Below, piece by piece: positions 10,294 to 22,469 of a DNA stretch of 64,000 nucleotides. A model generated the notes under the pieces. It was given only the letters and a program-made list of their open reading frames with translations. It did no database searches and had not been told where the DNA came from. Made by a program: the position numbers and the translations under genes. The stretch's first letter is position 1, and every line of letters starts with the position of its first letter. Source of the DNA: Serripes groenlandicus (taxonomy: Eukaryota; Mollusca; Bivalvia; Cardiida; Cardiidae). Location: assembly GCA_031761405.1 (NCBI GenBank), contig JASEVX010000007.1:43850411-43914410 (forward strand), read 5' to 3'.

Positions 10294-11008
10294 ACAAGAG
10301 GGCCAAGATGACCCTAAATCGATCACCTGATTGATAGTGTATGGTGAGTGTAAGGAACGACAACTCTGCGAAGGAGATTGCCCTTGCATAATACTCTGCC
10401 AAGTGTTACCTCCCTTAGACCATCAATCTAATAACCATGTCATTTGAAGCAAAAAGTTAATTTTACTCCTTTTCTGATGCTGCTTGGTTGCTATGCCTTT
10501 CAACAAATCAATATGGCTTGACAAAGTATGTAGATGATCAATGAAAGAACATTTCTACAAAACTATCTTTAAATCAGACAAGCACTTTTATAAGGATGCT
10601 TTATTAAAGTATTGTCATTTTGCCCCTTTTTTGATGCCGCCTGACTGCCATGTTTTTCGACCAATCAGTATGGCTTGAACAATTTTTATAGAGGGTCACC
10701 CAAGGAACATTTCTACCAAATTATATTTGAATCTGACAGGCAGATTCGGAGGAGAAGATTTTTAAAGTTTGGACATTTTGTCCCCTTTCTGATGCCGCAG
10801 CAACCAAAGTTCTCAATGGAATTTAAATCTTTGAACAATTTTGAAAGAGGACCACCAAAGGAACATTCCTGTGATGTTTGGTGGAAATTGTTCTTGCGGT
10901 TCAGGAGGAGATGATGTTTAAAGCTAAAAGTTAACGACGGACGACAGACGACGGACACAGAGTGATCAGAATAGCTCACCTTGAGCCTTTGGCTCTAGGT
11001 GATCTAAA
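10294..11008 (+). mobile_element. Head/tail repeat element
   Basis: The head acaagagggccaagatgacc is followed by tcgatcacctga. Two diverged units contain tgatgccgc and ggagaagattt.taaag. The tail is gacggacacagagtgatcagaatagctcaccttgagcctttggctctaggtgatctaaaaa. It is intact at both ends, about 715 bp. Confidence 0.72.
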
Positions 11009-11099
11009 AACACCAAAGTGACTTTGTGGCATCTATGGCTGACTCTCTGCAACCACCGCATTGGGGCTCAACAATTTTGTAACTTCTAAAACTATCTGA

Positions 11100-12035
11100 C
11101 CATGCATGACCTTGACATCACCTGAACAAATGTTTCAAATGGCATTTCTCCTCATCAAGGAAAACAATCATGTATTATGCCGAATTAGTACGAAAACTGA
11201 ACAAATGTTTAAGATGGCATTTCAACTGATCAAGAAGAACAATTAATTTGGAAATCCATTGCATAAATGTAGAGGTTATGGCCATTTTAACACTTGACCT
11301 TCAATTGTGACCTCGACCTTGGTCCTACCAGAACAAGTGTTTCAAATGCACCACTACTCAACAAGGAGAACAAATGTGCAAAAATATTTTGAAATCCATG
11401 TATAAATGTATGGAAAGGCTTAACTTTAACATTTGACCTTGAATTGTGACCTTTACCTTGGGTCTACTTCAACAAAGGTTTTAAATAGCACTTCTACTCA
11501 TCAAGGAGAACAATCCTGCCAAATTATTTTGAAATCCATGCATAATTGTGGAAGTTATAGTCCGGACAAGCTCAACTTTAACATTTGACCTCCAATTATG
11601 ACCTTGATTCTACCTGAACAAATATTTCAAATGGCACTTCTACTCATTAAGGAGAACAATCAAGCCAAATTATTTTGAAATCCATGAACAAATGTAGAAG
11701 TTATGTTCTGGAAAGGCTCAATTTCAGAATTTGACCTTTAATTGTGACCTTGACCTTGGACCTACCTAAACAAATGTTTAAAATGGCACTTCTACTCATC
11801 AAGGAAAACAATCAAGCCAAATCATTTTTGAAATTCATGCATAAATGTAGAATTTATGGTCAGGACAATTAAGCTCAACTTATGGCAATTTTAACATTTG
11901 ACCTTTGTGACCTTGCCTTGAACCTACCTGAAAAAAGAATTCAAATGGCACTTTTACTCATCAAGGAGAACAATCCTGCCAAATTATTTTGAAATCCATG
12001 CATAAATGTAGAAGTTATGGTCCAGACAAATCCAG
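11100..12035 (+). repeat. Tandem array of roughly 150-bp units
   Basis: Six to seven copies carry ..aa.tggcacttctactcatcaaggagaacaatc and a ttgacctt.aattgtgacc block. They sit near 11155, 11228, 11361, 11500, 11648, 11798 and 11960. It ends in agacggacgcacacactaatgcacgcac, the kind of sequence that precedes tails in this window, so it is probably the body of another element. Confidence 0.75.
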
Positions 12036-12257
12036 ACGGACGCACACACTAATGCACGCACATACACCAATTAAACTGACATTTATGGACTATGTCTTGC
12101 TCACCCCAAAGTAGGCTTGACAACAATGTTTGCCATTTGTTGAGATATAGAAGAGGGCCTGAGAGGCTCTAATGGCTGGCCATTCTTCTTTGTTTCCAAT
12201 AGGATTAAAACTTGTGAGCGTATAAAATATCTGTGACAGCTTCATAAGAATTGGACA

Positions 12258-13145
12258 AACAAGAGGGCTATGATGTTCGTTGAACACTCACCTGAAACCA
12301 TTCATTCATTTCAGAAATGAAGAAATCTTTTAATTTTAAATCTATGTTAAACAAATGAACACCAACTTTAAGTCAATTTTGAACAATATTAAAATGATAG
12401 AGTAGACAAGACAAAGAAACATACCAAATATCACAGTCTTCAAGAAGATTTTTTAAAGTTTTCACTATATACCTCTATGTAATTATTTTGTCCCCTCTTG
12501 CTGGGGCCAATATTGACCCAATGGACACAATTTGAACAAACTTGGTATAGAATCACTAGAAGATGCTCTATCAAAACTCTAGGCCATTAAGTTTGGGTCA
12601 AGAATATTTTTAAAGTTTTCACTGTATAAGTGTATGTAAATCTTGTAACCCCTGGGATGGGGCAAATATTGATCCCAGGGTCAAGAAAACAAGAACTTGA
12701 CATGGGCATTAACAACCTAAAGGCATGTATGAAGTTTCAAGTCAATACCCCATGTGGTAAAGAGACAGAACATGAAAGTTTAACATTAACTTTGTAGGTT
12801 AAAAGAGGCTATAATTTTGACATAATACATATCAGAGTTATGGAACTTGGCCTTGAACTGCACATTAACTAACACCCCAAAGGCATGTGTGAAGTTTCAA
12901 CTCAATTCCCATAGTGGTTTCAGACAATGTTGAAGCGGACAGGGCGGTCGCCCCCCCAGAAAAGCTATACCGTAGCCCTTCTGCTCTTAAAGTCTCAGGC
13001 GAGACAAAATTTCCATATACATTTCCTGTACCTACAAAATTACAAAACAACATCAGTTGAGGGAGAGTAAACAGACGGATGGAAAGACAATGGATGGCCA
13101 GCGACCAAAATGGTTCAGCTTGAGCACTTCATGATCAGGTGAATT
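12258..13145 (+). mobile_element. Head/tail repeat element with an extra 130-bp insert
   Basis: The head acaagagggctatgatgttcgttgaacactcacctga starts here; a decayed second head (aagagggcctgagaggctc) lies just before it at 12151. Units near 12440 and 12610 share aga.tttttaaagttttcact. The tail is cagcttgagcacttcatgatcaggtgaattaa. It directly abuts the next head at 13146. The segment 12938-13068 has no counterpart in sister elements. Confidence 0.68.
12938..13068 (-). other. Candidate exon 3, or small insertion, on the minus strand
   Basis: Read on the minus strand, the segment starts with a pyrimidine-rich tract containing branch-point-like ctgat. It reaches ttttgtag at 13032-13033, then stays open as GTGNVYGNFVSPETLRAEG and on. 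The AG falls in the same phase (1) as the donor of exon 2 at 14127, so it could be spliced to it. No good donor closes it before the repeat resumes at about 12935. It also starts with a hairpin gggcggtcgccc, so it may simply be an inserted element. Confidence 0.3.
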
Positions 13146-13994
13146 AACAAGAGGGCCAATATGGCCCTGAATCGCTCTTCCAAGAATTATTGCACATAAT
13201 GACTGATAATTAACGATTGTAAACAGACAAGTTCTGTAGAATCTTTAAAAGGTTTGTTATGATTCAATTGGCTTAACAGGAGATGTTATTTTCTATTTTT
13301 ATCAATATATTTTCTGTCTTTAGTTCTAATGGTCAATTTGTAGAGCTTAAACAATGAGAAGAGCATTTCTGTGAAATTATATAGAATTTGGACCACTGGC
13401 TTAGGAGATGTTTTAAAGCTTTTTTTAGCTTGTTTGGTTAAGCAGAATGAAAATACTTAACTTTGTGAAGAGCAATGAGATGAACATTTCTGTGTAATTA
13501 TATAGAATTTGGACTGGCATAGGAGGAGATGTTGTTTAAAATATTGTTTCTGTTTTTAGCTCTGGTGGCCATCTTGTTTGGAACAAAAATAGCAAACATT
13601 GTGAAGGGAAACGAGTTTGTTTCTTCATTGGAGTTTAACGCCGCTTTCAACATCATTGGTCATATTACGGCGGTCAGTGCACCTACCAACGTTTTCCTGA
13701 CTTTCTCACACCAGTACCATCACACATTTCTTTCCCAGCCACTGTCTCACATGATAGATGAGAGGTGAAAAGTCACCGGAAAGAATGTTCATCCCTGACC
13801 AGGAATCGAACCCAGGACCTTAAGATCCCAAGTCAAGCGCTCTACCACTGAGCTACCCAGTCTGGCTGGAGGGAAATTTATTTTGAATTTTGATCATTGG
13901 CTTAAGAGAAGATGTCATTTAAGTCATTTAAGGCAATTGTTGATAGACAACGCCATTGGATCATGAGCACTTGTGCTCTGGTGAACTAAAAATA
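13146..13994 (+). mobile_element. Head/tail repeat element containing a SINE
   Basis: The head acaagagggccaatatggcc abuts the tail of the previous element. The body has two related units (gaacatttctgtgaaattatatagaatttgga.). The tail is gatcatgagcacttgtgctctggtgaactaaaaat. A SINE interrupts it at 13612-13869. Confidence 0.68.
13612..13869 (-). mobile_element. tRNA-derived SINE, second copy
   Basis: Same family as the 1.97-kb copy: the minus strand reads tagctcagtggtagagcgc..ggttcgattcctgg, then the conserved central block. A probable 7-bp target duplication, agggaaa, lies at 13605-13611 and 13870-13876. The tRNA-like part is closer to canonical A and B boxes than in the first copy. Confidence 0.85.
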
Positions 13995-14127
13995 CACTTT
14001 TTGTCAATTTTAAAGCAAATTTTTTTTGAAGTAAATTTCAACCTGATCAAGCATTAATAATTTCCCAATTTGCAATTGTTATCCGAAATACTTAAAAAAT
14101 TTGCGGAAAAAAAAGGCCTGCACTTAC

Positions 14128-14328
14128 CTATGCTGGTGTCCCCATAATCTCCAGTTATCTTTTCATCACAACAAATACACCTCTGCACTCTGTGTTTGGA
14201 GTATCGATCCATAACATAGTACTGTTCTACTGCTAAAGCTTTAAATACATGGTGAGTTAACTGAATTGCCCAAGCTGTTTCATTCTTTTCATTCCTTTCA
14301 TTTCCACGAGAAAGGCACTCAGCAACAT
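14128..14328 (-). CDS. Internal exon (exon 2) of an unrecognised cellular gene
   Basis: Minus strand: tttgtttgcag precedes the exon, and gtaagtgc follows at 14127-14126, so both splice sites are canonical. The 201-bp exon is open throughout in the phase set by exon 1 (codon GAT split after its first base). It reads VAECLSRGNERNEKNETAWA, a segment with ALAVEQYYVMDRYSKHRVQ, then CICC, which may begin a zinc-binding motif. It leaves again in phase 1. Codon use and residue mix are protein-like, unlike the repeats around it. I do not recognise the family. The polypyrimidine stretch before the acceptor overlaps the head of a transposable element at 14340. Further exons should lie at lower coordinates or outside the window. 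Confidence 0.68.
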
Positions 14329-14339
14329 CTGCAAACAAA

Positions 14340-14668
14340 ACAAGAGTGCCATGATGGCCCTGGATTGTTGACCTGAGTTCCTTTGCACATTTCCTATAAC
14401 AGCATGCATAACAGCAATGAAAAAGCTAAATTAAGTCTTTGAAAATCTTGCAACCTCTTGGGAGAAGCTGATATTGACCCTGGGGCATGATTTGAAAAAT
14501 CTTTATAGACTAAAGTTGCCATATTAACCAGAACATCACCCAAGGATCAAAATCTGAGCTGTTAAGGAGGAGATGTTCTTTAAAGAAATTGTTGACGCCT
14601 AACGACGGACCACGCGCAAAAGGCGATCACAAAAGCTCACATGAGCACTTTGTGCTCAAGTGAGCTAA
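14340..14668 (+). mobile_element. Short head/tail repeat element next to exon 2
   Basis: The head acaagagtgccatgatggcc and the tail gcgatcacaaaagctcacatgagcactttgtgctcaagtgagctaaaaat are both present. The body is reduced to about one unit. It lies 11 bases beyond the splice acceptor of the minus-strand exon. Confidence 0.7.
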
Positions 14669-14739
14669 AAATATGTGCAGTTTGTGTGTGTACTGGCATT
14701 TGTTTTTCAAATGTAAACAAATTAGGACACACTTTCAAA

Positions 14740-16280
14740 ACGAGAGGGCCAAGATGGCCCTATACCGATCACCTGATTATTTGATAAAGTCTATGAATGT
14801 AAACTACAGGGAATGGACAGCCAAAAAAAACCAGTGTATCAACTTTTGACATTAAATCTTCTGGTGGCCATGTTTTTCAACAGATCTGAAATCTTTGAAC
14901 AATCCTGGTAGAGGGTATCCTAAAGTACATTTGTGCAAAATAATTTACAAATCCGGCCAGTACTTTTGGACAAGAATATTTTTTAAGTTTTGACAATGCT
15001 CATATAAGGAAAATAAGCCCCATCCCCCTGGCGGCCATGTTTTTCAACGGATCGGAAATCTTTGAACAATATTGGTAGAGGGTACCCCAGGGAACATTTG
15101 TACAAAATAATTTATAAATCGGGCCAGTATATTTGGACAAGAAGATTTTTGAAGTTTTAACAATGCACATATAAGGAAAATAAGCCCCGCTCCCTGGCGG
15201 CCATGTTTTTCAACTGATCGAAAATCTTTGAACAATCTTGGTAGAGGGTACCCTTAGGTACATTTGTGCAAAATATTTTTCAAAGCGGGCCAGTACTTTT
15301 GGACAAGAAGATTTAAGTTTTGACAAATGTCATATAAGGAAAATAAGCCCTGCCCCCACTGGCAGCCATGTTTTCAACAGATAGGAAATCTTTGAACAAT
15401 ATTGGTAGAGGGTACCCCAGGGAACATTTGTGTAAAATAATTTCTAAATCGGGCAGGTACTTTTGGACAAGAAGATTTTTGAAGTTTTAACAATACACAT
15501 ATATGGAAAATAAGCCCCGCCCAATGTCGGCCATGTTTTTCAATGGATCGGAAATCTTTCAACAATCTTGGTAGAGGGTACCCAAAGATACATTTGTGCA
15601 TAATATTTTTCAAATCGGGCCAGTACTTTTGGACAAGAAGATATTTTAAGTTTTGATAATGGTCATATAAGTAAAAGAAACCCTGCCCCCTGGTGGCCAT
15701 GTTTTTCAACGGAGCGGAAATCTTTGAATAATCTTGGTAGAGGGTACCCCAGAGAACATTTGTGCAAAATAATTTTTAAATCGGGCCAGCACTTTTGAAC
15801 AAGAAGATTTTTTAAGTTTTAACAATGCACTTATAAGGAAAATAAGCCCGCCCCCTGGCGGCCATGTTTTTCACGGATCGGAAATCTTTGAACAATCTTG
15901 GTAGAGGGTATCCTAAGGAACATTAAATCGGGCCAGTACTTTTTAACAAGAAGATTTTTAAAGTTCTGGATTATTTTACCTTTTTTGTTGCCAAAGTTCT
16001 ACACAGAATTTTTTTAACAAATTTGAAAGCGGTCGACCAAAGGAACATTCCTGTGAAGTTTGGTTGAAATTGGTCAAGTGGTTAAGGAGGAGATGACCCA
16101 ATTGTAAAAGACGGATATTGGACAAAAAGCGATCAGAATAGCTCACCTTGAGCCTTTGGCTCAGGTGATCTAAATTGGTCAACTGGTTAAGGAGGAGATG
16201 ACCCAAGTGTTAACGACGGACGCCGGACAAAAAGCGATCAGAATAGCTCACCTTGAGCCTTTGGCTCAAGTGATCTAAAA
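14740..16280 (+). mobile_element. Head/tail repeat element with seven 166-bp units and a doubled tail
   Basis: The head acgagagggccaagatggcc is followed by seven units, with the landmark ggccatg at 14866, 15033, 15199, 15364, 15529, 15694 and 15860. The spacing is 165-167 bp. Two tails follow: ..ctcaccttgagcctttggctcaggtgatctaaa at about 16170, and a second, duplicated tail segment ending about 16278. It is the best uninterrupted model for the element split between 2316 and 9136. Confidence 0.8.
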
Positions 16281-16281
16281 A

Positions 16282-16659
16282 TGTATAGTTTGTGGTTATA
16301 CTTGCAGTTTTTCTGACTTTTAAATTGCTGAATCTACTTTCAACACAAAGTTAAGTTTTTAAGTATGTAAAGAATTTTGATAAAGTAAACATTGCTCATA
16401 ATGAAAAATGATTTCTTTTACCATATATATTTTTCCTGTTCTAAGCTTAACCTATTTCCCTTTGTTAAAAAAGAAAACAGTGTATTAAAGTTATTATAGT
16501 TCAAAACAACAATGCTTTTTTTTTATAACATAAGTTTTCTTTAATTTGATTTATATGTTAATTTTCATTAAAAATAAAAATATATAAGCATTTTAGTAAA
16601 GTAAATATTGCTCATAATGAAAAATGACTTCTTTTGCCATATTGTTTTCCTTCCTAAGA
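16282..16659. other. AT-rich, no gene; one dispersed repeat
   Basis: The phrase aaagtaaa.attgctcataatgaaaaatga.ttctttt.ccatat occurs at about 16381 and 16597, with a weaker copy near 17009. No coding signal. Confidence 0.4.
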
Positions 16660-16888
16660 TTAACCCTTTCCCTCATACAACAATTCTGCAGCAGACGACT
16701 TTTAACATAGTTTGTCAAAATTGGAAAATCTCTATAATTAAATGAATAACCTATGACAAAAAGTGGAAAACATTGTGGCAAAAGGAGAAATTGCACATTC
16801 TGTGCAATTTCTTCATTTGTCACTATGTATTCAAAAAGCCTACTGCTGCATAAGCGTCAGAAAGCGTCTATATGAGGGAATGGGTTAA
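16660..16888. mobile_element. TTAA MITE (piggyBac-like ends), copy 1
   Basis: It starts ttaaccctttccctcata and ends tatgagggaatgggttaa: inverted repeats whose outermost four bases are TTAA. Inside are gcagcagacgac and a hairpin aattgcaca..tgtgcaattt. About 225 bp, no coding capacity. TTAA targets with CCC-starting ends fit the piggyBac superfamily. Confidence 0.85.
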
Positions 16889-17822
16889 CATAGTTTCACC
16901 GGTTTACAAAAGAAAACATTAGAAAAGTTATCATAGATCATAAGAGCAATAACTTCCTTTATCACACTGTTTTGCTTACTAGAAGATTATTTGTTAAAAA
17001 ATTGTTATGATAAAGTAATCATTGTTCATTAAAATCAAATTCGTTATAAATTAAGAATAAAATACATTTGTTATAATGATTGTAGTATCCATTTAATCAT
17101 CCAAAAAGGGGCATAAATCTGCTAAATTGCAAGTCAGAGTTATAGGGTGCTTCGCATGAGATTACATTACGACCCAAAATACATGTGTGAAGTTTCAAGT
17201 GAATATCTTCAGTAGTTTCAGAGAGTCCAAAAAGGGGCAAAAATCTGCTTAAGTGCAAGTCAGAGTTATGGGGCTTCACATAATTATCACTGATTCTCAA
17301 TTAAGTGACATTTTCATTTTTTCATTTTTTCAGTGTCTTCAACGGAAAGGTACTTTATTTTGACAAATAGAGTTAGAGTTTGTTCTTATTACGATTCCCA
17401 AAACTATGCTGAACAATTTCATATGCTTTACATTGTGTCTTATAGATTTTTTCTACCTTTCACATCGTCTGAAATAGGTCAAATATCACTAAATAAAGGT
17501 GTTGCACGGATGGGTAATATGATTTGTTAATATAACATGGTAACATATATTAAGTTTCATGTACAAACACATATAAAAACAAGTACACAGGACCTTGTTC
17601 TCAATTCATAATTAACTTGTATCCAAATATTACAGCCTTTCTCGCCAATATAGGCATCAATCCCATGTCGCAAAAAATGAGGTCAGAAACGTTGAATGAT
17701 AATATTGCAACGCAAAATCATGTCCAACATTATAAATAATACACTTAATGTGTTTTTGTCAGCTATATATATGTCTAACCTTCAAACGATAAACTAGTTT
17801 GTCCTTAAAGTTACAATAAGAA
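16889..17822. repeat. No gene; decayed 127-bp tandem pair at 17099-17290
   Basis: ccaaaaaggggca.aaatctgct.aa.tgcaagtcagagttat occurs at 17099 and 17226, separated by ..acatgtgtgaagtttcaagtgaatat... Pieces of the same unit recur near 18285 and 18710. The rest is AT-rich and featureless. Confidence 0.5.
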
Positions 17823-18188
17823 AATAAGCAAATGGTTGAAAATTGTCCAAACACTTTTCAGGAATCTGATAGAAGGTCACCCAAGGAACATTACTACAAA
17901 ATATTTTGAAAATCTGTCATCTGGTTTGGGAGAAGAAGAATTTTTAGGTTTTTTTCATTTCGTTGCCATGGAAACCAAAATTCTGCATGGATCCCAAAAA
18001 TTTGAAGGAATTCTCGTGAGACCATTGGGAGGATGCTTTCTGTGAAGTTTCAGCCTGATTGGCCCACTGGTTACTGAGGAGAAGATGTTTACGGACGCAC
18101 AACACACAACGGACGACGCACGACGGACGCCGGACGAATGAGGATCACAATAACTCACCTTGAGCACTTTGTGCTCAGGTGAGCTAAT
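17823..18188 (+). mobile_element. 5'-truncated head/tail repeat element
   Basis: One unit (gaatctgatagaaggtcacccaagg), the pre-tail segment catttcgttgccatggaaacc, and the tail cttgagcactttgtgctcaggtgagctaa. No head is present. Confidence 0.68.
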
Positions 18189-18363
18189 AAAATGTAGTTA
18201 AAATACAAGCAGCTTGTTGTTCATCTTTTGTCATTTTCTAAGTGAACATGGTTATTTATCTGAGAATGAGTGATATGAGCTTACATTATGACCCAGAATA
18301 CATGTGCGAAGTTTCAAGTGAATACCTAAAGTAAATTCAGAGATACTAGTTAATAGGCAAAAC

Positions 18364-18593
18364 TTAACCCTTTCCCTCATATAAACGCTTTCTGACGCCT
18401 CTGCAGCAGACAGCTTTTTGAAAACATAGTGACAAAAGGAGAAATTGAACAAAACGTGCAATTTCTCCTTTTGACACAATATTTTCAACTTTTTGTCATA
18501 GGTTATCCATACAATTATAAATGTTTTCCATTTTTTGACAAAATTCGTTCAAAGTCGTCTGCTGCAGTATTCTTGTATGAAGGAAAGGGTTAA
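18364..18593. mobile_element. TTAA MITE, copy 2 (opposite orientation)
   Basis: Begins ttaaccctttccctcatata and ends tgaaggaaagggttaa. The internal order is inverted relative to copy 1, with gtcgtctgctgcag near the right end. 230 bp including both TTAA. Confidence 0.85.
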
Positions 18594-18906
18594 ACTAAAG
18601 CATCATGCTGACGCTCAGGTGACTGGAATAGCTCTCCTTATTCTTATAATGAAGCTAAAAATTACAGAGATATCATAATTTTCAAGTCAATAATTGGGCA
18701 TAGTCCAGCTGAAATGCAAGTCAGAGTTATGAGATTATGGATTGTTGAAGCAATGTAGAAATTGAAGTAAAATGAAGTGTTTGATTGGTGGGCTAGGTGG
18801 GGTGTAAGCTGGTTTGGGCTGTTGGGGTATAAATGGTTGATGCTTACTATGAAAATACTTGAGTTTGAAAAACTGGTTGGTAAACATTAACAATTTCTAT
18901 ATAAGA

Positions 18907-21235
18907 AATGCTAAGTCTAACAAGGCCATAACTCAGTCAAAATGTTTGATAATGTATTATGGACATGTGGATACATTGGGTTGATGATGGTGAACAAACT
19001 GAAATTTGCTGTGTGGTAATGGGTAACCTTAATTAAAATTGTTTTGTGAAAGTTTGGTCCAAGTCCATTGAGAAATGTACATGGAGTTGCTATATTACAT
19101 ATTTTCAAAATAAACAAAGGGCCATAACTCCAATCAAAATGAGTGAATCACAAAATCCCAACTATACGTACCAGGGCAATTGATGACAATTGTTTTGTGA
19201 AAGTTTGGTCCAAACCCAAACATAAACATAGTTGTTAAATTATGTATTCTCAAAATAAACAAAGGGCCATAACTCCGATTAAAATGACCGAATCACAAAA
19301 TCCTGACGATTTGCGCAAGGGCACTTGATGACAATTGTTTTGTGAAAGTTTGGTATAAATCTGTTGAGAAATGTAGAAATAATTGCTATATTATGTATTT
19401 TCAAAATAAACAAAGGGCCATAGCTCCACTTAAAATGACCGAATCACAAAATCATGACGATTTGCACCAGGGCACTTGATGACAATTGTTTTGTGAAAGT
19501 TTGGTATAAATCTGTTGAGAAATGTAGAAATAGGTGCTATATTATGTATTTTCAAAATAAACAAAGGGCCATAACTCCACTTAAAATGACCGAATCACAA
19601 AATCCTGACGATATGCGCAAGGGCACTTGATGACAATTGTTTTGTGAAAGTTTGGTATAAATCTGTTGAGAAATGTAGAAATAGGTGCTATATTATGTAT
19701 TTTCAAAATAAACAAGGGCACCGCAAAGCGGATGCATCCCCTCGGCTTTCCATTTTCACATTGAGTTCTCTTGTGATCTAAATATTTAAGTCCAATTTTT
19801 GACTTCGATCTTTGACCTATGACCTTGAATCAATAGGCTTCAAAATATTGTCACAAACTAACTGTATGCCAAGTTTGGATAAGATCTGTCAAGGAATGGT
19901 CAGTGTAGAGTGGTGACAAGGTTGCCACAGCTGAGATATATTGTAAGTTCAATCAAGTTCAATTTTGGGCATGACCTTTGACCTATGACCTTGAAAACCA
20001 ATAGGCTTCAAGACATATCATAAACTAACTATATAATAAGTTTTATTAAGATCGGTCAATGAATGGTCAGTGTAGAGTTGTGACAAGGCTGCCACAGCTG
20101 AAAATATTGTAAGTCCAATTTTGAGTTTGACCTATGACCTTGAAAATCAATAGGCTTCAAGATATTATCATAAAGTAACTGTATACCAAGTTTGGTTAAA
20201 ATCTGTCAAGTAATGGTCAGTGTAGAGTGGTGACAAGGTTGCCACAGCTGAAAATAGTGTAAGTGCAATTTTGGGCTTGACCTTTGACCTTGAAAATCAA
20301 TAGGCTTCAAATATTATCATAAACTAACTGTATAATAAGTTTTATAAAGATCGGTCAAGGAATGGTCAGTGTAGAGTGGTGACAAGGCTGTCACAGCTGA
20401 AAATATTGTAAGTCCAATTTTGAGCTTGACCTTTGACCTATGACCTTGAAAATCAATAGGCTTCAAGATATTATCATAAAGTAACTTTATACCAAGTTTT
20501 GTTAAAATCCGTCAAGTATTGGTCAGTGTAGAGTGGTGACAAGGTTGCCACAGCTGAAAATATTGCAAGTCCAATTTTGGGCTTGACCTTTGACCTATGA
20601 CCTTGAAAATCAATAGGCTTCAAGATATTATCATAAAGTAACTTTATACCAAGTTTTGTTAAAATCCGTCAAGTAATGGTCATTGTAGAGTGGTGACAAG
20701 GTTGCCACAGCTGAAAATATTGCAAGTCCAATTTTGGGCTTGACCTTTGACCTATGACCTTGAAAATCAATAGGCTTCAAGATGTTACCATATACTTATT
20801 TTATACCAAGTTTGGTTAAGATCTGTCAAGAAATGGTTAGTGTAGAGTGATGACAAGGTTTGTTACGGACGGAAATATTGCAAGTCCAATTTTGGGCTAT
20901 TTTTGGCTTGACCTTTGACCTATGACCTTGAAAATCAATAGGCTTCAAGATGTTACCATATACTTACTTTATACCAAGTTTGGTTAAGATCTGTCAAGAA
21001 ATTGTTAGTGTAGAGTGATGACAAGGTTTGTTACGGACGGTCCCGTTACTATATCCCTTTCTCGCTTACTTCGTAACCGAGGGGATAACAAAGGGCCATT
21101 ACTCCACTTAAAATGACAGAATAACAAAATCCTGATGATATGCGCCAGGGAACTTGATGACAATTGATTTGTGAAAGTTTGGTCTAAATCCGTTGAGAAA
21201 TGTACAAGGAGATGCGCTCAGAAGAAAATGTTCAT
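18907..21235 (+). repeat. Array of 145-151-bp units, split by another element
   Basis: The unit starts acaaagggccataactcc..ttaaaatgac and contains gatgacaattgttttgtgaaagtttgg. Copies start near 18917, 19116, 19261, 19412 and 19563. The next is cut after ..ttttcaaaataaac at 19712 and resumes as aaagggcc at about 21090. Removing the insert restores a continuous unit. The array ends at about 21235. Confidence 0.82.
19712..21088 (+). mobile_element. Inserted element with eight 150-168-bp units
   Basis: The left end is acaagggcaccgcaaagcgg..catcccctcgg; the right end is ctcgcttacttcgtaaccgaggggata. cccctcgg and ccgagggg are inverted. The landmark aggcttcaa recurs at 19835, 20003, 20152, 20302, 20458, 20615, 20772 and 20940. 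The empty site is known from the neighbouring units (aataaacaaagggcc). At most 5 bp (aacaa) is duplicated, possibly nothing. Confidence 0.8.
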
Positions 21236-21296
21236 GCCCGCCCACCGACATTCATCATTCTAATGACTAGAGTTTTTCTTCGGAAAACCTGGTTAA

Positions 21297-22458
21297 ACAA
21301 GAGGCCCATGAGGGCCTATGCTCTACTGGCATGGATCTTGAAGGCGTTAATGTGACAATCAAAAATAAAGACTGTATTGTGCTAACAAGCTATATATTAT
21401 AGTGAGTTTGACAATTTCAAGGGCCGTAATCCAATCATGCATGGGCGGATCTGGCTGGTTTAAGAAAGGAACTGAGCTCTCATGGATATCTAACTACTGT
21501 ATAAGTTTGGTTGAGATACAATAAAAAATAAAGACTGTATCGTGTTAAAAAGGTCTACTATAGCAATTTTGACAATTTCAAGGGCCATAATCCAATCATG
21601 CATGGGCGGGTCTGGCTGGTTTAAGAAAGGAACCGAGCTATCATGGATATCTAACTACTGTATTAATTTGATTGAGATACAATCATAAATAAAGACTGTA
21701 TCGTGTGAACAAGGTCTATTATAGCAATTTTGACAGTTTCAAGGGCCATAATTCAGTCATGCATGGGCAGATCTGGCTGGGTTAAAAAAAGGAACCGAGC
21801 TCTCATGGATATCTAACTATTGTATTAATTTGAGTGAGATACAATCATAAATAAAGACTGTATCGTGTTAACAAGGTCTATTTTAGCAATTTTGACAATT
21901 TCAAGGGCCATAATCCAATCATGCATGGGCGGATCTGGCTGGTTTAAGAAAGGAACCGAGCTCTCATGGATATCTAACTACTGTATAAGTTTGGTTGAGA
22001 TACAATCATAAATAAAGACTGTATCATGTTAACAAGGTCTATTATAGCAATTTTGACAATTTCAAGGGCCATAATCCAATCATGCAAGGGCGGATCTGGC
22101 TGGTTTAAGAAAGGAACCCAGCTCTCATGGATATCTAACTACTGTATAAGTTTGGTTGAGATACAATCATAAATAAAGACTGTATCATGTTAACAAGGTC
22201 TATTATAGCAATTTTGACAATTTCAAGGGCCATAATCCAGTTATGCATGGGTGGATCTAGCTGGTTTAAGAAAGGAACCGAGCTCTCATAGATATCTACT
22301 TACTGTACAAGTTTGATTGAGATACAATCAAAAATAAAGACTGTATCCTGTTAACAAGAAATTGTTTACAGACGCACGCACGCACGCACACATGGATTCA
22401 CGGACAACGGACGAATCACCACGACATAAGCCCTTCTGGCCTTTGGCCATAGGAGCTA
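21297..22458 (+). mobile_element. Head/tail element with six 161-bp units
   Basis: The head is acaagaggcccatgagggcctatgctctactggcatgg. The landmark gggcc.taatccaatcatgca occurs at 21421, 21582, 21743, 21905, 22066 and 22227, a period of 161 bp. The tail is gacataagcccttctggcctttggccataggagctaaaaa. Units are highly alike, so the array is young or homogenised. Confidence 0.8.
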
Positions 22459-22469
22459 AAAACTGGTAT

